Shown one piece after another: positions 23,889-31,664 of a stretch of 32,359 bases of DNA (position 1 is its first letter; each line of letters opens with the position of its first letter). The notes beneath the pieces were generated by a model. It saw only the letters and a list, made by a program, of their open reading frames with translations. It had not been told where the DNA came from and searched no databases. The DNA comes from a virus. Position numbers and translations under genes: made by a program. Location of the stretch: positions 1-32,359 of IMG/VR virus record IMGVR_UViG_3300042691_004972, one strand, 5' to 3'.

Positions 23889-23894
23889 GACCCT

Positions 23895-24161
23895 ATGACA
23901 AGACAACTAGAGAGAAAATACATTGAACTCCAACACGCCATTTCTGAGAATGGGGGTGTCGAGTGCAGTCAGCTACCTCATGTGTTCTTCCCTGAGGATG
24001 AGCCAGATGTCTACCTGCGTAAGAAACTGATAAAGGTAGCAAAGGAAGTCTGCAACGACTGCCCTGTCAGGCTGAGGTGCTTTGACTATGCCTTGTCGGC
24101 AGGGATGGTTGGTATCTGGGGTGGCACTACCGCTGAGGAAAGAGCCAAGCTGAAAAACTAA
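23895..24161 (+). CDS. whiB: WhiB-family iron-sulfur regulator
   Basis: 88 residues, the only gene on the plus strand. Four Cys that bind a [4Fe-4S] cluster are C24, C53, C56 and C62 in the family pattern C-x(n)-C-x2-C-x5-C (VCNDCPVRLRCFDYAL). The turn motif GIWGG is at 73-77, followed by a short basic end (EERAKLKN) that corresponds to the DNA-contact tail. WhiB proteins occur only in actinobacteria and their phages and act with the primary sigma factor. Phage members can block host whiB2 and cell division. Expression before or apart from the rest of the genome is suggested by its own orientation and leaderless start. Confidence 0.93.
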   Translation: MTRQLERKYIELQHAISENGGVECSQLPHVFFPEDEPDVYLRKKLIKVAKEVCNDCPVRLRCFDYALSAGMVGIWGGTTAEERAKLKN

Positions 24162-24180
24162 GGGGCTGTGTGCCTTGTAG

Positions 24181-24226
24181 AGGGCTTATCTTGCCAGAGG
24201 TAGAGTGATGCCCCTAAATAAGCCCT
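24181..24226. other. Inverted repeat in the convergent gap after whiB
   Basis: AGGGCTTA (24181-24188) and TAAGCCCT (24219-24226) pair perfectly, with a 30-nt loop. AGGGGC (24161-24166) and GCCCCT (24210-24215) offer a competing pair. The gap between whiB and the holin-like gene, which are convergent, could be a terminator area, but no T-run follows on either strand, so the role stays open. Confidence 0.4.
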
Positions 24227-24262
24227 AAAGCCCTGTACGAGCCTTATACGGCGTTTTAGAGC

Positions 24263-24454
24263 CTAGTGGTCGTCTGTTGGCACATTCTTGATAGCCAAAG
24301 CCGAGCCACCTACTGTAAGTATGGCAGCAGCCACAGACAGAATCTGTGAGGCTAGGGGTTCGGTCAAGGTGCCGATAGTCACTAGCAAAGGTACAAGGGC
24401 AGCAATGATGCCGTAGATCCACTTGCGAGTCTGAGGGGGTAGGTCAAAAATCAT
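24263..24454 (-). CDS. Holin-like membrane protein
   Basis: 63 residues with two membrane segments: WIYGIIAALVPLLVTIGTLT (about 12-31) and ILSVAAAILTVGGSALAIKN (about 38-57), with a short polar turn and a charged end. This is the usual shape of actinophage holins (class II, both ends on the same side). Last gene of the lysis module and of the whole minus-strand run. Start overlaps the upstream gene by 11 nt. Confidence 0.72.
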   Translation of the reverse strand: MIFDLPPQTRKWIYGIIAALVPLLVTIGTLTEPLASQILSVAAAILTVGGSALAIKNVPTDDH

Positions 24455-24725
24455 TTGTGTCTTCTCCTGGTTTCCATAGCTTTACATCCTCAAGCGTAGC
24501 ACTGGCGGTATAGGCCGTGAGGATAATCGAGATCAGCGCAACCCCACCGATGACCATTTGAACGCTAACTTGCCGGTCCCAGATGAAGGTAAACATCCCA
24601 AAGAAAATCATTACAACACCGACTCGATAAGAGCCAAAGATTAGCTTGCGCCTAAAGTTCCAACTAGGACCAGTGCCCTTACCCTTTTCATCCTTTAGCA
24701 GGAATACAGAGTCAAGCCACTTCAC
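24444..24725 (-). CDS. Membrane protein of the lysis module
   Basis: 93 residues. A basic, polar N-terminus (DEKGKGTGPSWNFRRKLIFG) is followed by two hydrophobic segments, VGVVMIFFGMFTFIW and MVIGGVALISIILTAYTASA, and a short charged C-terminus (DVKLWKPGEDTNDF). GTG start at 24725 overlaps the endopeptidase TGA (GTGA). It may be a second holin, an antiholin or a spanin-like helper; sequence alone does not decide. Confidence 0.65.
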   Translation of the reverse strand: MKWLDSVFLLKDEKGKGTGPSWNFRRKLIFGSYRVGVVMIFFGMFTFIWDRQVSVQMVIGGVALISIILTAYTASATLEDVKLWKPGEDTNDF

Positions 24726-25213
24726 TTTAGTTTCTCTAATGCAATCTGTGTCTTGATGTATGAGGTCGGCTCGGTGTATCTGGTGCCGTTGTTTGTCCAG
24801 ATGTATCGCTTGCCACGCTGAATCTCAAAGTGTAAGTGAGGGCCAGTTGATTCGCCTGTGTTGCCAGACTCTCCAATTTTTGTACCCTCGGCAATCTTGT
24901 CGCCAACCTTGATGCCCGCTTCCTTGATGGAACCCTTTTTGAGGTGCATGTAAGCAGAGGTAATCCACTCGCCATTGACCTTGTGGCGTAGCTTGATAAT
25001 GTAGCCACCACCAGCAGGTTCGCCGTTAGGGAACTTTAGGGTGCTAGGACCAGCAAAGATTACCTCGCCAGCTGCAATCGCATAGATAGGTGAGCCAACA
25101 GCCATAGCAAAGTCGCAGCCATTGTGATGCCGTCTAGTTTTTAAAATTGGATGTATGCGCCATCCATAGGGGCTTGTAATCTTCGGGTAAGGTCTATCAA
25201 ACGGCCAGCGCAT
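24722..25213 (-). CDS. Endolysin, M23 (LytM) family endopeptidase
   Basis: 163 residues, a single domain. Zinc ligands and catalytic residues are all present: H30 and D34 in HHNGCDFAM, H90 in AYMHLKKG, and H126/H128 in GPHLHFEIQ. The family opening ITSPYGWRIHPI is at 12-23. It cuts peptide cross-links in peptidoglycan. No signal peptide and no cell-wall-binding domain are seen, so it needs the membrane proteins beside it for access. A single catalytic domain is minimal for an actinophage, most of which have longer, multi-domain lysins. Confidence 0.9.
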   Translation of the reverse strand: MRWPFDRPYPKITSPYGWRIHPILKTRRHHNGCDFAMAVGSPIYAIAAGEVIFAGPSTLKFPNGEPAGGGYIIKLRHKVNGEWITSAYMHLKKGSIKEAGIKVGDKIAEGTKIGESGNTGESTGPHLHFEIQRGKRYIWTNNGTRYTEPTSYIKTQIALEKLK

Positions 25214-25458
25214 TACTTCACCACAAACGCTATAAGGGCAGAGATAAGTCCTGAGATACCAGCGGCGAGTCCTGTGTAAGCAATCTTCTCAATCCAGGCA
25301 AGTCTGGCTAAGGTCAGCTCGACCTCACGAATGCGGTCAGGCACATCGGCCAGGTTGTCCAGTTTCTCTAGCATCTTGATTTGAGTATCGTTCATCTCAA
25401 GTTGCTTCTGGTAAATCATGTGCTGGGTAATGCGTACCCCAGTTGTTTCTTCAGCCAT
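25213..25458 (-). CDS. XhlA-like coiled-coil membrane protein
   Basis: 81 residues. The first 50 form an amphipathic, charged helix (MIYQKQLEMNDTQIKMLEKL, then VPDRIREVELTLARL), and the last segment IAYTGLAAGISGLISALIAF is one membrane span. This matches XhlA-type holin-associated proteins, in which a cytoplasmic coiled coil leads into a C-terminal membrane segment. The TAA overlaps the start of the endopeptidase gene (TAATG), tying it to lysis. Confidence 0.7.
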   Translation of the reverse strand: MAEETTGVRITQHMIYQKQLEMNDTQIKMLEKLDNLADVPDRIREVELTLARLAWIEKIAYTGLAAGISGLISALIAFVVK

Positions 25459-25778
25459 TAGCCGACCAATAACAGAGCTTCTTCTTCCGTTAGTGGAAGA
25501 TTCATCATTACTTTGCGCCTTACACCAGCTATTTTTTGAGCCTGTAGTTCTTCAGTCGTCAGCTCTCTCGTCGCCCAAGTCTGATAGAAGACTCCGTTAG
25601 TTTCAACTGGAGCTACCTCATAGACCACTGCACCCTCTTGTCTTACTGGAGCTTCGGTAGGGACAACTTGAGTCCATCCATCAGGCAACTGATCTCCCTC
25701 TTGCCATTCTGGGTTCTCGATTTTTATGTCCCCGATGTGGCGTGGATACTCATTGTTTGGTGAGATGTAAATTGACAT
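25458..25778 (-). CDS. Small tail-fibre-associated protein
   Basis: 106 residues. MSIYISPNNEYPRHIGDIKI is followed by WQEGDQLPDGWTQVVPTEAP, then FYQTWATRELTTEELQAQ and a helical end (RRKVMMNLPLTEEEALLLVG). Proteins with this layout, a small beta-rich domain, a W-x-Q/T motif and a short helix, often follow fibre genes in phages and act as fibre chaperones or caps. That is inferred from place and look; no family is certain. It sits eight bases after the fibre gene stop. Confidence 0.55.
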   Translation of the reverse strand: MSIYISPNNEYPRHIGDIKIENPEWQEGDQLPDGWTQVVPTEAPVRQEGAVVYEVAPVETNGVFYQTWATRELTTEELQAQKIAGVRRKVMMNLPLTEEEALLLVG

Positions 25779-25785
25779 AGTTCTC

Positions 25786-27093
25786 CTAAATAAATGTGAC
25801 TGTTGAAGTAAGGGATGTTGAGGAATCGGTCAAACTAAGAGCATACTCTTGGAATCCTGGGTCACGAGTTGCAAATGTTGGTGTTCCAGAAGTAAAAGAG
25901 GTGCTTGCATCTGTAAGACTGCTTGCTTCATAAATAAATGAGGCTCCGCCAAGGCTGTATGTTCCAGTCAATGAACCGTCTGAAGGTAATTTAGCAATAA
26001 AGATTTTGTCATTTGTGCTTGCGTTTGTATAGCCAAAAACAATAATGTTTTCTGAGCTGTCAATCTCAATACCTGTTGCAAGATCTGCTGATGTGGTTCT
26101 AATTCTTCTTTGCCATTGAATAGTGCCAGAGGAATTGTATTTAGCAATGTAAATGTCGTTTGTGCCGCTGGCATCTGATGTTCCCACAATGTAAACATTG
26201 TTAGTAGTGCTAACAGCTATGTCTACGCCTGTATCTGAACTGGCACTGCTGAGCCTTCTTTGCCATTGGATAGTTCCGCTGGCGTTGTATTTGCTAATGT
26301 GTATGTCTGGGTTTCCTGGCGAGTATAAAGTCGAAACGATGTAAATGTCGCCGCTCGAATCGAAGGCAACGCCCTCACCAACACTGTAGTCTTGTATTCG
26401 TCTTTGCCACTGTAAGGTTCCAGAGCTATTCCACTTACTAATAAAAATTTGAATAGAGCTAAATCCAGCGTCAGGAGAATAACCAACAGCATAAACATTG
26501 TCAGAAGGGTCTACGGTGACACTGTAAAAGATGTCATTAGTTGTTCCCTGGTTTACTTCTCTTTGCCATTGAATAGTGCCGCTGCTATTCCATTTGACAA
26601 TAGTTGAGTCCCTTGTATTGCTGTCCGATGTATAGCCAACAACATAGGAATTTCCACTTGAATCTACTGCTAAATCTTCAGCCTGATCTCGGAAATTACC
26701 TGAGTCGTTGCTAAACCCTCGTTGCCATTGAATTGAGCCAGATGAATTGTATTTAGCGAATAACCATTCGGCATTGCCACCCAAAGTACCAGATGCACTT
26801 GTTAGACCAGCAGCATAGATGTTGTCTGAACTATCTGTGTCTGCCGCTATAAAGTATTCGCTAGTTGCGCTTGCTAATTTTCTCTGCCAAAGTATGTTGC
26901 CATTTGTGTCATACTTAGCAATCTCAGCATCTGTTCCACCAAGGGTTGAACCAGAAACAATAATGTTTCCTGCGCTATCTATTGCGCCATCACCAGAGTA
27001 TTCACCAGTATTTCCCAGTAATGCCATCCAGTACCTTACAGCAGCAGCACCAGCACCAGCAGCACTCAAAATACCTAAGTATGTAAGTGCCAT
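25786..27093 (-). CDS. Tail fibre with repeated beta-propeller-like modules
   Basis: 435 residues from the ATG at 27093; the open frame reaches 27147 but its first 18 residues overlap the preceding gene. After a hydrophobic opening (MALTYLGILSAAGAGAAAVR) there are six repeats of roughly 48-54 residues, from about residue 60 to 340. Each has the form [GN]-N-x-Y-x-x-G ... I-x-K-[YW]-N-S-S-G-T-[IL]-Q-W-Q-R. This resembles SBBP/NHL-type beta-propeller repeats. The C-terminal 100 residues are a different, Ser/Thr-rich domain (FIYEASSLTDASTSFTSGTP). Likely receptor-binding protein at the tail tip. Confidence 0.78.
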   Translation of the reverse strand: MALTYLGILSAAGAGAAAVRYWMALLGNTGEYSGDGAIDSAGNIIVSGSTLGGTDAEIAKYDTNGNILWQRKLASATSEYFIAADTDSSDNIYAAGLTSASGTLGGNAEWLFAKYNSSGSIQWQRGFSNDSGNFRDQAEDLAVDSSGNSYVVGYTSDSNTRDSTIVKWNSSGTIQWQREVNQGTTNDIFYSVTVDPSDNVYAVGYSPDAGFSSIQIFISKWNSSGTLQWQRRIQDYSVGEGVAFDSSGDIYIVSTLYSPGNPDIHISKYNASGTIQWQRRLSSASSDTGVDIAVSTTNNVYIVGTSDASGTNDIYIAKYNSSGTIQWQRRIRTTSADLATGIEIDSSENIIVFGYTNASTNDKIFIAKLPSDGSLTGTYSLGGASFIYEASSLTDASTSFTSGTPTFATRDPGFQEYALSLTDSSTSLTSTVTFI

Positions 27094-27095
27094 TA

Positions 27096-27485
27096 CTAAA
27101 CCGCCGTTGCGTTTCCAATTATGCGGTAAGAGTTGGAAGACACACAAAGAACAGTCACAGCGTCATAACGAGTACCGATTGCGTATGCGGTTCCTGCTGT
27201 TCCTCGACCCAAGATAGATACGGCTGTTGAGGCTCTGTTGATAGTGACTGTTCCGGCACCATCTCTAAGGATGTCTACACGCTCGCCAGGCTCAAAGGCT
27301 GTGGCAGTTGAGATGGTGACTGTCTGCGCTGAGGCAGAGTCAAACTCAAGGATCTTGTAGCGGTCAGATGTGGTGACAGTGTAAGCGGTCACAGTAGAGG
27401 CAGTGAGCGTGGTTTCGTTGCTCAAAAATTGGTTGACATCTGCTGCCGCCAAAACCTCACCGGCGGTAAATACTTTTCTTGGCAT
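27096..27485 (-). CDS. Minor tail protein, fibre-anchor type
   Basis: 129 residues. The start RKVFTAGEVLAAADVNQFL is a frequently seen opening in actinophage minor tail and fibre-base proteins. It is followed by a beta-rich body (KILEFDSASAQTVTISTATA; VDILRDGAGTVTINRA) and ends YRIIGNATAV. It probably joins the fibre encoded next to the tail tip. ATG at 27485, 29 nt after the distal tail gene. Confidence 0.7.
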   Translation of the reverse strand: MPRKVFTAGEVLAAADVNQFLSNETTLTASTVTAYTVTTSDRYKILEFDSASAQTVTISTATAFEPGERVDILRDGAGTVTINRASTAVSILGRGTAGTAYAIGTRYDAVTVLCVSSNSYRIIGNATAV

Positions 27486-27514
27486 AGGGTTCCTTTGTTG
27501 TTGGGTTTAGTTTA

Positions 27515-28762
27515 TCACTCGTAGGCTAGGCGGTCATCGTCTAGCACACCGAGTACGGCGTCATTGAGGATAAAGATGGCAAAGTCAAGGCGTTCTAGGG
27601 CAAAGCTAATGTTCTTGCTTCCTGGGTTCCAGTCATGGTTGATACCGATAATCCGGCAATACTGCTCGATAGCTGGTGGAATGTCAGACGGCTCAAACCT
27701 GACCAGCACAATGTCGCCAATCTCAAGGTCTAGGACTGCATCTTGGTTAGCCTCGCTGATTGTGTCCATAACTACTGTCACAGTTTCGAATCGGTACTGA
27801 GGCTCTTTGTATCTGGCAAGCAAGTAGTCAGCTAGGAACTGTAGCTGAGCTGGGTCTTGGATAAGCAACCCAGACTGGTCTAGCACTCTTGGGCCGTATA
27901 GGGCTTGTGAGTCAGCATCCTCGGCAAAGGCTTCCTCGGGGATAAGGTCAGCGTTGGCAAGGCTAATGCGGTTGTAAAGGTTCTCTGATCCGTAGACAAT
28001 GTTGACATCGGCAAACTGGATGCCTGTGTAAGCCCCTGCAACTATCTCATCGCTGAATACTATGTTTGGGGTGTTAGGTACAGCGTTGCGCTCTCGGTAG
28101 GTAATCTTTCCGTCTTTTGCCAGAAACAAAGTACCAAACTCAGAGTTGGCTACAAGCTGCAAATACTCAAGGGTACCTGTGCCCTCAGCCACAACATTGT
28201 CAAGCATTACAGAGTTGCCAGGGTCAATGTCCCTTTGGTCAGCTGGCCAGTCAACTTCTGGTCTGTCTAATACTGTGTTGATTCTGGCACCCGACAGCTC
28301 TGAGTTAGGGGTAAATTCCTCAAGACCCGAGTTAGCCAAAACGGACAAAGCATCTGACACTTGTATCTGGACAACAGACTGCTTGCCAGGTTCGTACTGA
28401 ATGTCAAAGTCGTCAATAAATCCTCTAAACACAGGCACATCGTTAGCAGAAACTCTGACTGATCGTCTAGGAATTAGTTGGCCAAAATAAGGACCATTTG
28501 CATAAAGGGGGTCAAACTCTCTATCAGAGTTGTCAACTGTGATTGTGACGATACCAGCGTCAATGCGGTCAAGGGCATTGTTCTTGCCTCGCCTGACAGT
28601 TGTAGTGACAAGGCGTGGGGTGATGTCAAAGAATCTTTCGCCACCAAGCGTAAAATCGGTGTTGTCTAAGATGCCTCTAGTTGCGCTATCTAGCTGAAAA
28701 GAGTATGGGTCACTCTGGCCAAGGTTTAGACCAAGCTCAACTTTGACTGAGGGGGCTGCCAC
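27515..28762 (-). CDS. Distal minor tail protein (tail hub)
   Basis: 415 residues with GTG start directly after the tape measure stop (TAGTG). N-terminal part: SVKVELGLNLGQSDPYSFQL and the conserved DNSDREFDPLYANGPYFGQL near 85-105. RRSVRVSANDVPVFRGFIDD is typical of actinophage distal tail proteins, and the second half (GKITYRERNAVPN) resembles the tail-associated hub domain. Such proteins close the tail tube and carry fibres. Position after the tape measure is the standard one. Confidence 0.8.
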   Translation of the reverse strand: MAAPSVKVELGLNLGQSDPYSFQLDSATRGILDNTDFTLGGERFFDITPRLVTTTVRRGKNNALDRIDAGIVTITVDNSDREFDPLYANGPYFGQLIPRRSVRVSANDVPVFRGFIDDFDIQYEPGKQSVVQIQVSDALSVLANSGLEEFTPNSELSGARINTVLDRPEVDWPADQRDIDPGNSVMLDNVVAEGTGTLEYLQLVANSEFGTLFLAKDGKITYRERNAVPNTPNIVFSDEIVAGAYTGIQFADVNIVYGSENLYNRISLANADLIPEEAFAEDADSQALYGPRVLDQSGLLIQDPAQLQFLADYLLARYKEPQYRFETVTVVMDTISEANQDAVLDLEIGDIVLVRFEPSDIPPAIEQYCRIIGINHDWNPGSKNISFALERLDFAIFILNDAVLGVLDDDRLAYE

Positions 28763-30981
28763 TATGCACCCTGCCAGACGGCACCAGAGGTACGCTCGTA
28801 GGCCTTGATGGCGTCAACAATAGCCTTACCGATAGTTGCACCAGAGCCAACACCGCCGTCAACATTTATGTTGTAGACAGTCTGCTGTGCGCTTGTACCA
28901 AATAGGCTTTCTGTTCCTGTTTGTGCAATCTGGCCAGATAGGTTGCCAAACTCTGCGTATCCAGCGTTGATTGCTGATAGCCCACCGGCACCACCCATAA
29001 CTAGACCTTCAGCTAAGCGAGCACCTGCCATTGGACCAGCAGAAATAATCTGTTGTAGCAATGCTGGGTTTAGACCCATAGTTGCCAAGCTCTTTACATT
29101 GGTTGCAAATGAGCGTAGGCGAGTTAGTAGCTTCTCCATGTTGCGAGTAATAGCGTTTGTAGATCCACCAAGCTGAGTTAGGTCAAAGGCACCAAGGATT
29201 GAGTTTTTGATTCCTGCAAATGTATTCTTTACTGAGTCAGCGAATGACTGATAAACACGCTCACGCTCGGCAAGGGCGGCAGCCTCAGCGGCAGCAGCAG
29301 CGGCTTGAGCAGCAGCTAGTTCGGCAGCAGCCTGAGCAGCGGCCTGAGCTGCTGCAGCGGCGTTTTGTGCCATCTCAGCCTGACCAGCGGCAGTCCTATT
29401 GAAAGCTGCTTGTCGTCTTTCAAGACCCTTTGGCGTAGAGATTTTGGCAAGCTCTTTTTGGAAAGTCTTTTTAGTAGTTGCAGTGTTTAGAATCAGGTCT
29501 GCAAATCCAGCACTTACACCTGCGTTTAGTAGCTTTGTCTGTCTGGTAGCAAGCACTCCCTCACGCTTTAGAACTGAGCTGACAGTTTGTGAAGCAGAGC
29601 CACCGCCGGCAGTAGAAGCCGATGGCATTGAAACTGATGGGCTACCAACAGTCGGTACTGGTATTGGCTGACCAGTTCTCTGATTGTAGGCATAGTCGTC
29701 TAATACTGAGGTACGACCAGGCTTAGGCAAAGCCCCAGCAGCTGCATTGAGCTTCTTGATTGCATCAGTTGCAACCCCATACTTACCTGCTGCCCACTCG
29801 GCATCATGTCCGGTCTTGAGAACTGAGTCGCCAAAGCTCGTGACAACTGGCGTAGTAGTTCGGTAAGAACTGTCCACCTCGGTCATGCCAGCGACAATCA
29901 GCCCGATACCAGCTACAACTGCAACAAAAGGAATAAGCTTCAATGCTGAACTAAAGATGTTTGTCGCAACAGTTGCCAGTGTCATGCCAGTAGTAGTTTG
30001 CGCCAGCCACCACTTGTTGACTGATAAGGCGACATTGGTGATTCCGATAGCCACCTGCATTAGCTTGTATGCAGTGTTTAGGGCAAAGATAGCTGTCACA
30101 ACCTGAATGATTGTGGCTGCGTTTTGTGCAAAAAACCTTGTCAAGTCAACAATAGTTTTAGTTAGTGCAGGCCAGTCAACAGATGCGATTGCTGTCTTTA
30201 GCTCTTGACCTAGCTCTCTGGCAAGTTCCTTGATTTGAGGCAATGCATCGGTGATTGCCGGAATGAGCATGAGTCCGATGTCTTTGGTTAGGTTGTCAAA
30301 CTCTGTGCTAATGGTCTTTAGCTGGTTGCCAAGAGTGTCCTGATACTTTACAAAGTCGCCCTGCTGAACTGTTGTCTGAGCCAAGATTGCACTGTAAGAG
30401 GCCATCATCTTTTGCTGGGTACTTAGAGGGCCAGTGCCATCGTAGATACCCATGTTGAGGGCTTCTTGCTTTAGTCGAGCGTCATCAAGGAAAACACCGA
30501 ACCTTCTAAGGGGCTCGGACTGACCCATAAGACCAGACTGAATAGCGGCAAGTGCCTCGGCAGTTGGCACATCGTTGAATGAACCCAGGTCACCAGCAAG
30601 CTGAACCATCGTGGTTGAAAACTTTGCAGCTTCCTCTGCACCAAGCCCTGCACCAGTAGCAAACAAGCCAAAGGTTTTAGATGCTTGTAAAGCCTCAGTA
30701 GCACTTAGACCTGCTGACTGTGCGGCTTGCTCTGCAAACGCTTGTACGCTCTTAGCTGCTTCTCCAAAGACTTGGTTGACACCCTCAAACTCTGCCTCAA
30801 AGTTAGATGCAGACTTTACAGCCCTACCGAGTAATGCTGTGCCAGCAACAATGGCTGTTCCAGCAATAGCGAAGTTTCTACCTAGTGATCCAATAGAGGT
30901 CTGGAGCTTGGCAAACTGTGCGTTGGCTTGCTTTAGGCCTTTAGGGTCAAAGCTAGTAAGGATGGGTATTCTAATTGCCAT
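28762..30981 (-). CDS. Tape measure protein
   Basis: 739 residues. It has the known core signature of many siphovirus tape measures: SGLMGQSEPLRRFGVFLDDA near 145-165, within a mostly helical N-terminal third. Hydrophobic segments occur near residues 285-360 (AATIIQVVTAIFALNTAYKL; IPFVAVVAGIGLIVAG), probably for passage of the host membrane. An alanine-rich helix, several AQAAAEL-like repeats, spans about 540-575. By the usual rule of about 0.15 nm per residue the tail would be near 110 nm. It overlaps the upstream stop (TAATG). Confidence 0.9.
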   Translation of the reverse strand: MAIRIPILTSFDPKGLKQANAQFAKLQTSIGSLGRNFAIAGTAIVAGTALLGRAVKSASNFEAEFEGVNQVFGEAAKSVQAFAEQAAQSAGLSATEALQASKTFGLFATGAGLGAEEAAKFSTTMVQLAGDLGSFNDVPTAEALAAIQSGLMGQSEPLRRFGVFLDDARLKQEALNMGIYDGTGPLSTQQKMMASYSAILAQTTVQQGDFVKYQDTLGNQLKTISTEFDNLTKDIGLMLIPAITDALPQIKELARELGQELKTAIASVDWPALTKTIVDLTRFFAQNAATIIQVVTAIFALNTAYKLMQVAIGITNVALSVNKWWLAQTTTGMTLATVATNIFSSALKLIPFVAVVAGIGLIVAGMTEVDSSYRTTTPVVTSFGDSVLKTGHDAEWAAGKYGVATDAIKKLNAAAGALPKPGRTSVLDDYAYNQRTGQPIPVPTVGSPSVSMPSASTAGGGSASQTVSSVLKREGVLATRQTKLLNAGVSAGFADLILNTATTKKTFQKELAKISTPKGLERRQAAFNRTAAGQAEMAQNAAAAAQAAAQAAAELAAAQAAAAAAEAAALAERERVYQSFADSVKNTFAGIKNSILGAFDLTQLGGSTNAITRNMEKLLTRLRSFATNVKSLATMGLNPALLQQIISAGPMAGARLAEGLVMGGAGGLSAINAGYAEFGNLSGQIAQTGTESLFGTSAQQTVYNINVDGGVGSGATIGKAIVDAIKAYERTSGAVWQGA

Positions 30982-31601
30982 TAGCGAACCTTAAGTTTTT
31001 GGTTGATTTTTGCGGTGTAAGTTTCAAGTGTCTTTAGCATGTCCTGAGCAATGCCCTCTACCTTGCCAGCTACTGCTGGGTAGATGTAGCGTGATGGCAC
31101 TTTGCCTAGATTATCGGTCATGCCCTTACCCTGTCCGTTGATGCGGTATGAGAACTGACGGCTGTTGCCACGCCTTACAACTGGTCTTGACCTAGTTGGA
31201 TTCTGACGACCTGAGCCACCTCTGCGACCAATACCCTTGTATTCATACGGCAAGCGTGGGCCGTGTTGCATTGTGCGCCTACCAGCCATGTCGGCGATTT
31301 CAAGACCAGCTGCATCGCCTGGTGAGATAACCTCAAGCCTTACTAGAGAATGTGTGTTGTTGAGTCTGTGCTGTCTAAGGTCTAGGTTTGCCTTTACAAC
31401 TGCCCCTGCAAAGCGTGTGCGACCATAGTGATTCATGCCAGATAGAGGTGCAGTCTTTGGCAGGTTAGCTCTAATAGCCGTGACTGCTGGCTCGGCAATA
31501 CGCTTGATGTCTTTGCGAAGCTCTCTAATGCTTCCTGGCTGGACAGCATCGAGAAGTTGCAAGGTTTCCTTTACACCTTCAATGCGGATTTGCGTAGTCA
31601 C
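30981..31601 (-). CDS. Protein between tail chaperone and tape measure
   Basis: 206 residues with GTG start and an AGGAG site. MTTQIRIEGVKETLQLLDAV and RELRKDIKRIAEPAVTAIRA form an N-terminal helical region, followed by a basic, Gly/Arg-rich middle (GRRGGSGRQNPTRSRPVVRR) and a C-terminal helix (AGKVEGIAQDMLKTLETYTA). The N-terminal part loosely resembles HK97 gp10-type tail completion proteins, which normally sit before the major tail protein, so this is uncertain. It begins after the third terminator and a -10-like element, so it may start a separate transcript with the tape measure. Confidence 0.5.
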   Translation of the reverse strand: MTTQIRIEGVKETLQLLDAVQPGSIRELRKDIKRIAEPAVTAIRANLPKTAPLSGMNHYGRTRFAGAVVKANLDLRQHRLNNTHSLVRLEVISPGDAAGLEIADMAGRRTMQHGPRLPYEYKGIGRRGGSGRQNPTRSRPVVRRGNSRQFSYRINGQGKGMTDNLGKVPSRYIYPAVAGKVEGIAQDMLKTLETYTAKINQKLKVR

Positions 31602-31628
31602 AGGACTCCTAGATAGATAACTTCTCTA

Positions 31629-31643
31629 ATTCTACCCAAAAGA
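31629..31643 (-). promoter_or_regulatory. Candidate promoter element after chaperone terminator (TCTTTTG-GG-TAGAAT)
   Basis: Minus-strand TCTTTTG (31643-31637), two bases, then TAGAAT (31634-31629). It lies about 28 nt before the next gene's GTG. The order matches that after the terminators at 6191 and 4893. No good -35 is visible. Confidence 0.42.
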
Positions 31644-31664
31644 AAAACCCCCTTTCGGGGGCTT
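31638..31664 (-). terminator. Intrinsic terminator after tail assembly chaperone
   Basis: On the minus strand, AAGCCCCC (from 31664) pairs with GGGGGTTT around a GAAA tetraloop (five G-C, one G-T and two A-T pairs), followed by a TTTTTCTTTT tract to 31638. It overlaps the last bases of the frameshift product's stop codon (31663-31665). It would limit transcription from tail tube and chaperone genes into the tape measure. Confidence 0.88.

Noticed and set aside
26107-26900. Regularly spaced DNA repeats as a CRISPR-like array
   Set aside because: Repeats are degenerate, lie in frame in one ORF and encode the WQR module of the fibre; spacing of about 150 bp is too long for CRISPR and there are no cas genes.
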